Position numbers and translations under genes: made by a program
In this document: in pieces, positions 58,474 through 64,000 of the stretch
How the letters are laid out: each line of letters opens with the position of its first letter
Position numbering within the stretch: position 1 is the first letter of the stretch
NCBI GenBank assembly: GCA_964017045.1
Contig: OZ024794.1
Location: 49,605,013 to 49,669,012, forward strand
Reading direction: 5' to 3'
Origin: Omphiscola glabra
Lineage: Eukaryota; Mollusca; Gastropoda; Lymnaeidae
DNA length: 64,000 bases
Notes under the pieces: generated by a model
The model's input: only the letters and a program-made list of their open reading frames with translations
What the model was told of the DNA's origin: nothing
Database searches by the model: none

Positions 58474-61400
58474 TAACAAAGCGAACGTCTGGAGTGCTAG
58501 TGCTAGAGAAAGTAGGGCAAAAAATGTCTCTTAGTTTGGATAAATGAAACCAGCTGGCTCCAGTCTGTAGATAATGTCCGCCAGATAATATTTTGTGAAA
58601 ATGCTAGTCAGTTGCACAGTGATTTGTTGGCCAGAACACAAAGTCCAAGTACCGAAACTGTAGACTTTAAAGCGAGTAGAGGGTTGTTTAATATATTTCG
58701 TCGAAAAAAATTGAAATTCATAAAAAACAGTTTAATCCAGTTGCGATTTAAACACCCCAAAAATTTTTACTTTAGTTTTACAAAACTAAGTTCATTTATT
58801 CTTTGAACATTACCATGTAATTTTAAGTGAATGTCAGTACACTTGCTTTGACAACCTTAAACAAAACTGAATGGACGCCATGGCTTTTGCTAGTTGGTAG
58901 CTTTTCAAAATATTTAGTGAACGACAAACTATCAAGCGAAATATTGTATACTAGTTATAGCTCGCCAAACATCGGCCGCAGCAATGCGTGAACTTCCCAT
59001 CTACTAAAGTTTCTTGACAAAACATGAACTCAAGTGACGCACATTTAAGAATCCCAATTTTCGCTACACCCCTTCCCCCCCCCCCCCCCCCCCAAGATAC
59101 GTCACTCCACACTTTTTTTTTTCGCGCCCACGAACTACGTTAATATTCCCTTTCCCAACCAGTTTTAAACCGAATATTTCTTATACCATATTTAAATTGA
59201 GACGATTTCAATTTCCGAACAGAAAATAAAATATTACGCATTAAACGCAGTTGCCTTATTTTAAATATATATATATATAGATATATATATACAGTATATA
59301 CATTGATGTATCATTTAGCGTAGTTATCGGGAAATATATTTTGCGTACATCTGGAAATGGAAGCAGTCGTACCAAAAGCAAAAAAAAAATATAAGAGATA
59401 CTTGTCCCAACCGATCTGTCATGAATAATTATTTATGGTCGTTGCTAATAACTTAAAATTCTATTGACCCTGACCTTTATTGTTTCTCCAACGACGATCT
59501 TAACCCGTGATATGACGAGTGGAACAAACATGATCCAGCTCTCGTTGCCTTGTGACACAGATAGACCACGTACTGCCAAACACAAGCCAAGATCTTAAAC
59601 CGATGGACCACGTACTGCCCAACACACATTCTGCCTTCAGACTATGTCCGGAGCAAATGATTGCTCGTAAATCACAATGGGATTAATGACCCTATATAAA
59701 TTACTGAACCATAATATCCTTTTCAATCATGTTAATACGCTGGTGTGGTTTAAAATGTCGTGAAATACACATTTATATCTACAACATTTTAAAAATATCT
59801 TTCTATTTGATTTTTGTTGTTTAAAAGATAAAATGAGACCAAAAAATATCTGATAAATAATGTCAAAATGACTCAAAGAAATGTTTCGTAGCTGCCATGT
59901 CCTTTTTTTTTTTTTTACTTAAAATCACCGCCTGTCCATTCTTCTTTTCTTTGCTTTTGTTTGGCTTTGCGCCCACTCCAATTCTTTTCTGTTTTGTTTA
60001 TCTTTTTTTTGTGTTAGATACATTTATATATATTTATAATGTAAATTTAATTTACACGCAATTAAATGTTTTGTTGTTCTACTGATAAAGGCATTTGCCG
60101 AAACGTTTACTTGTGTATTATGTAAAATTATTATTAAAGCTGAACATATATTGTTATAAGTTAAACTGACACAAATTGTTCCTGTCTAATTAATTAATCT
60201 ATTTTAAAGCTTTATCGCAGTCCAACACTTTTTATAACAAGGAGATTGCAGATTGGAGTGCCTTAAGGTATAGTGCTAGATAAAATAATACTGCAAAAAT
60301 TTCAAACTCGCATGTATAAACCCAAAAATAAAAAGGGAAAGTATTAAGTTCAAAGGTGCACACAAGAAAGTATTATATGTAATTTGAAATAGACAGATTC
60401 AAAATAATATTTTTTTATTATTTCGTTCCGCCTAAGGTTAAAGTTTTCCGTCGAGCTTCGGACGAGACATAGCAAAGAAATGTTCACGTTGTCAATGGTG
60501 TTCGTGTGTTTCGGCGTCAGCGGTTCGAGGTTAACTTTAAAGTTCCGTTCTGTGGCCAGATATTTAGCATCATTTGAACGACAACAAAAAAAAAGGTCTT
60601 ACGATGCCATTATACGTAAACAAGTAGAGCAACTGTATGAGGTCGATGAGTTTACACTGAGACCTAATGATCGGTCCCTGGAGGTAGCATAACAAGTGCA
60701 CTAACAGTGGAGTGGCCGCGCGAGATGTACGTCCATTGTATTAGGGCAGATCTCCACCACGAAGGACGGCCATCCTTTACAACATCTCATGTATGAGATC
60801 ACATTCTAGTCACGTAGAACAAATACATTGTAATTATCAGTTCCCCCACAAGTCGGTCCTGCCCGTCGTAGACGACTCGCTTAAGGTCTGGAGATCGTTT
60901 GGCCTAATGCTGGGAATACGGGCCTCCCAAAGACTGGAACATCTGTGATAATTTCTTTATTTTATGCCATTATATATATATATAATTATATATTTATTTC
61001 TTTATTTTTGTTAAGGGAGTAACATGTTTCTAAAAAAAAAAACCTCTGCGGAATGGGGGTTTTGAGCAAAAGAGGGGTGGGGGGGGGAGAGATTACAAGC
61101 CATGCTTTCCAATCTAGGTTTTCCTTATAAAAAACGTTGATACGGGCGGGTGTGCCGTTGCATGAGATTTTAGAATGCCTGCCAACAATTTTTTTTAATG
61201 ACTAAATTATTTCCAAGCTTGAGACTTGAGTTTCCTTTGGCTATTTCGGCACACGTAAATGAATACAGACAATGAATATAGACAATGAATGATTACAATG
61301 GAAAACTTAACAATAACAAGATGGAATGAGTTAAGTTGCCTGAAAAGACAAAAAGATGTTCGAATGCAAATGATACGCACGTGCTTTGAAGCTTTCGTGT

Positions 61401-61527
61401 ATAATGCAGAGCGCAGTCTCAGGCGGCCCTGGAACTGGGAATACACTATCGCTTGTCCAGATACTCCAGTGGTGGTGTGTGAAATTAAAGGCCTCGTGGT
61501 TTGTAAGCAAGGGCTAACTATTTGGAC
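58474..61527. other. Anonymous DNA
   Basis: C-run near 59078-59093 and TA simple sequence at 59263-59300 and 60969-60990. 59308-59345 on the minus strand matches the family A block 'ttcccgataact-cgctaaat'. An open frame at 60480-60692 (+) of 70 codons (RSYDAIIRKQVEQLYEVDEF) looks protein-like but I do not recognise it. Confidence 0.4.
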
Positions 61528-61621
61528 CAGTGGGTCGCAACCCCCTTTGGGGGTCGAATGACCCTTTCCCAAGGGTCGTGTAAGACCAACGGAAAACAAA
61601 CCCACAGGTTGAGAACCGCTG
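61528..61621. mobile_element. Damaged SPIN-like copy with two left ends
   Basis: The left part has 'tgggtcgcaaccccctttgg' and 'aatgaccctttcccaagggt'. The right end, 'ccacaggttgagaaccgctg', is the reverse complement of the family's left terminus, not its right one. The element is 94 bp, with no clear target duplication. It looks like an internally deleted and inverted remnant. Confidence 0.7.
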
Positions 61622-61729
61622 ATTTATGTCAGAGTGGTTCCATAATTTACCAATATCTATATAATATGATACAACAGTCTATAACATAATGATGTAATGT
61701 GTGTTAGGGGTCATAGTGGGGTAAGGTAT

Positions 61730-62365
61730 TTATGGTAGGGAAACCATTTCATTGAGATGTTGGTAGTCTGCTGTTTTGCATTCTTGCAGCATGCCCTGTC
61801 CATCTGGTGTATCATTTTGGTCGCAGCGTGTGGATGCTGGTTAAGTTAGCCCGTTGTCGGACTTCTGTATCAGGGACTTTGTGCCGCCACCTTATGCCAA
61901 GAAGTTTACGTAGACAGCGTAAAAGGAGATGGTTTAGCTGCTGTTGAACATAGTCCACGTCTCACTAGCATATAGGAGACTTATTTATATGATTGCCCTA
62001 TAACTTTCAGCTTAGTGACAAGACTGAGACCCCTTCGTACCAAAACATTCTTGCGCAACCTTCCAAATGCAACATTTGCTTTGGAAATTCGGTTGTAGAT
62101 CTCATAATCTATTCTTACTGACATGGAGAGGCTGATTCCCAAATATGTGAAATTTTCCACTGCTTGGAGATTCTGTCCATTCTTTGATATTATAGGTTCT
62201 TTGTAAAGCTTTTCGTGGAGCTGGCTGGTGCAAGATCTCTGTTTTTGTCGTATTGGTCGCGAGGACATATTTGTTGCAGGTCTTAGCAAAACGATCAAGT
62301 ATTTCCTGCAACTTCAGTTCAGAGCATGTAAAAAGAGTTCGAAATCGTGTGTCAATAACGCCCAT
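61730..62365 (-). mobile_element. Decayed LINE reverse-transcriptase fragment (minus strand)
   Basis: On the minus strand the order is LQEILDRFAKTCNKYVLA, KTEILHQPAP, a frameshift near 62200-62220, KEPIISKNGQNLQAVENF, FTYLGISLS, RISKANVAFGRLRKNV, then LLYASETWT with a stop, a further frameshift, LLLRCLRKLLGIRWRHKV and PDTEV, and finally TRWTGHAARM. These are the standard blocks that follow the RT catalytic centre in a widespread LINE group. Several stops and at least two frameshifts show it is dead, and the catalytic FADD block is missing. Confidence 0.85.
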
Positions 62366-62621
62366 ATGTGTCTTGAGCAGAATCTGGAAGAATCGGAGGT
62401 ATACTCTATTAATGTTTTAATTGACTTCATTAGCATCTACAATATAGATTTACTTTCTATAGTCATTCTTAAAATAAATACCAACTAGGCAAGAACAGTT
62501 TGCATAGGACGAAACCGTATGCCTGTTACGACCAACTGTGTGCTAGAATCAACTAGAACGAGTGGTAGGACATTCTAGTTTGAGTGTTTGGACCAATTTA
62601 CGTGTCTGCAAAGTCCAGTAG

Positions 62622-62680
62622 TGCATCATTGTATGGGTGTTTGGACCCATTCATGTGCGTGCAAAGTCAAAACTGCACTC
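62622..62680. repeat. Direct repeat flanking a LINE fragment, left copy
   Basis: 'catcattgtatgggtgtttg' followed by 'gacccattcatgtg' recurs at 63380-63412 with a few changes. A weaker version starts near 62570 ('gagtgtttggaccaatttac'). These could be units of an old tandem repeat split by an insertion. Confidence 0.55.
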
Positions 62681-62889
62681 AAAACACATCTCTTTACACT
62701 CTACTATCCCGACTGATTCCCCCAAATTGCTGATAAAAGATGCTGCTGGTTGTCGTCCATGGCTTGATAAGTAAAAGTTCTGGGCTGGGTGTTGTGAATA
62801 TACATTTGGTTTTGTTTTGTTGTTATATAGATGTTTTTAAATTAAATAATTGTATGTTATTTTTTAATGTCATGATTCTTTCTTTTTTC

Positions 62890-63258
62890 TTTATGCCTTT
62901 TTACCCCGTCTGAGGCATAGGCCGTCCACAAGATTTTCCACTCAGCACGGTCCTGTGCTTTCCTTTCCAATTGCTTCCAGGTGTATCTCATATTTTTGCG
63001 TGTCTCCCTCTAGCTCGCGTCTCCGTGTATTCTTAGGTCTTCCTCTCTTTTTCCTTGTGGATTCCATGTTAGGCATTGTCTGGTGGGGATATCTGGGGGT
63101 TTTCGGAGAGTATGCCCTATCCACCTCCATCTTTTCTTTATGATATCTTCATCAATGGGCACCTGGTATGTCCTTTCTAGTAGATCTTTGTTGGTGATGG
63201 TATTTGGCCATTTGATGTTCAGGATCTTTCTAAGGCATGTGTTTATGAATGTCTGCAC
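62890..63258 (-). mobile_element. Decayed LINE C-terminal fragment, second family (minus strand)
   Basis: On the minus strand: [58 protein letters not shown], then a frameshift in an A-run (63046-63053 on plus) and [17 protein letters not shown], ending near LVDGLC. These blocks are typical of the C-terminal tail of another common invertebrate LINE group. It is 5'-truncated and inactive. Confidence 0.85.
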
Positions 63259-63284
63259 GCAGAAAGTGCGGACATGTCAATGTG

Positions 63285-63352
63285 GCTAATATTTTTATAT
63301 ACTGCGCGGTGAGTACAGCTCTAGGCTGGGGTGCCGCGCTATATAAGACCAC
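63285..63352 (+). mobile_element. Possible SINE/LINE 3' tail ending in (AAT)n
   Basis: 'gtgccgcgctatataagacc' is followed by 'actaataataat'. Tails of this kind (cgctatataa then a 3-bp tandem) are frequent at 3' ends of mollusc retroposons, from memory. It is short and has no other copy here. Confidence 0.4.
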
Positions 63353-63379
63353 TAATAATAATTTTTAAAAATAATAACT

Positions 63380-63435
63380 CATCATTGTATGGGTGTTTCG
63401 ACCTATTCATGTATCCGCAAAGTCCATAATCTTAT
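63380..63435. repeat. Direct repeat, right copy
   Basis: It matches 62622-62680: 'catcattgtatgggtgtttc', then 'gacctattcatgta' and 'cgcaaagtcc'. The LINE fragment lies between the two. Confidence 0.55.
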
Positions 63436-64000
63436 GAGTGCTTCGAACGACTTCCGCGACTGCCAAATTCGAGCTCGCATACTTCTATGCAGCCTATAAA
63501 ATTGCTTTAAAAAAACTCAACCTAAAGTGGTTATTTCCAATATTCAGATTCATCTTAGACTGCATATTACGTCATCCCCATTCTACAATACTCTGGTAAT
63601 GTTGAGCACCGTAGAAAGTTAAGGGCGGGTGTCCCCGAGTTCCCCACCAATCAGCTTTGAATGAATCCAATAAATTGGGAGCTATCAGGGAATCAGCAAC
63701 GTTAACACTCAGGTTCGATTTTTTTATACGCTAGCTTCGCCTTTTTTTCCGTCTTTCTCTTATGGGGCCATATTAGCTCAATGGCTGGGAGAAGTTGTTT
63801 GAAAACTGCAATCGTCGGCCAAATAAAGTCATAGCTCAAAAAGGTCACGAGAAATTTATAAACAAAATCTAGTTGCTCGATTCTTGTTAAGATACTTTAT
63901 TATTTTTCTAAATGTTCCAGTAACTTGGTTGTCTTGTTTGTTTACAAGCTCGTCACCCTTCTATCTGTAAGTGAAACTAGAACGATGAAGGTTTTTGAAT
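63436..64000. other. Anonymous spacer to window end
   Basis: No gene, RNA or repeat I could support. Confidence 0.4.

Noticed and set aside
60480..60692. 70-codon open frame with a protein-like C-terminal half
   Set aside because: No family recognised, short, and its left half is of unusual composition. Mentioned only within the spacer entry.
63760..63840. tRNA-like stretch (tagctcaatggctgg)
   Set aside because: It resembles a D-arm, but no good B box, anticodon arm or acceptor stem can be built around it.

Overview
This window looks like non-coding DNA from an animal nuclear genome, most likely a gastropod mollusc. The evidence is AT-rich sequence with many microsatellites and poly-G/poly-C runs, decayed LINE reverse-transcriptase fragments, animal-type hAT transposon relics with 8-bp target duplications, and a short stretch of the animal telomere motif CCCTAA. 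Three to four copies match, from memory, the SPIN (Space Invader) hAT family, which has been reported from tetrapods, a triatomine bug and a pond snail. That family, together with LINE types common in mollusc assemblies, is why I favour a snail; the assignment is an inference. I found no complete protein-coding gene, tRNA, rRNA or CRISPR array. The longest open frames (up to 730 codons) are artefacts of tandem repeats.

The dominant feature is tandem repetition. At least 26 separate minisatellite arrays, with units from 12 to 60 bp, occupy about 17 kb, roughly a quarter of the window. The largest are a 26-bp array of about 170 copies (38.7-43.1 kb), a 24-bp array of about 85 copies (8.25-10.28 kb), a 50-bp array of 32 copies (21.3-22.9 kb), a mixed 20/22-bp array (25.7-26.9 kb) and a 23-bp array of about 44 copies (34.9-35.9 kb). 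Most are unrelated in sequence.

Layout. 0-6 kb: anonymous AT-rich DNA with four small arrays and a relic MITE end. 6.2-6.7 kb: a decayed LINE fragment split by a MITE with a perfect target duplication. 8.2-10.3 kb: the 24-bp array, starting inside a MITE-like sequence. 10.6-20.9 kb: MITEs, two SPIN-like elements, two diverged copies of a roughly 600-bp LTR-like repeat, and a LINE 3' end. 21-36 kb: one minisatellite after another, plus dispersed repeat family A. 36-38.7 kb: a GC-richer unknown segment. 38.7-43.1 kb: the 26-bp array. 44-46 kb: a 434-bp hAT MITE, a third MITE and a purine-rich block. 46-57 kb: mostly anonymous, with arrays and a telomere-like tract. 57-64 kb: a pogo/Tigger-like terminus, a young SPIN-like insertion, a damaged SPIN-like copy and two antisense LINE relics.

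The most informative result is that two minisatellites appear to have been born inside transposable-element relics. In each case an apparently unamplified version of the unit survives at the matching position in another copy of the same element elsewhere in the window. Coordinates of repeat edges are good to a few bases; copy numbers are length divided by period.
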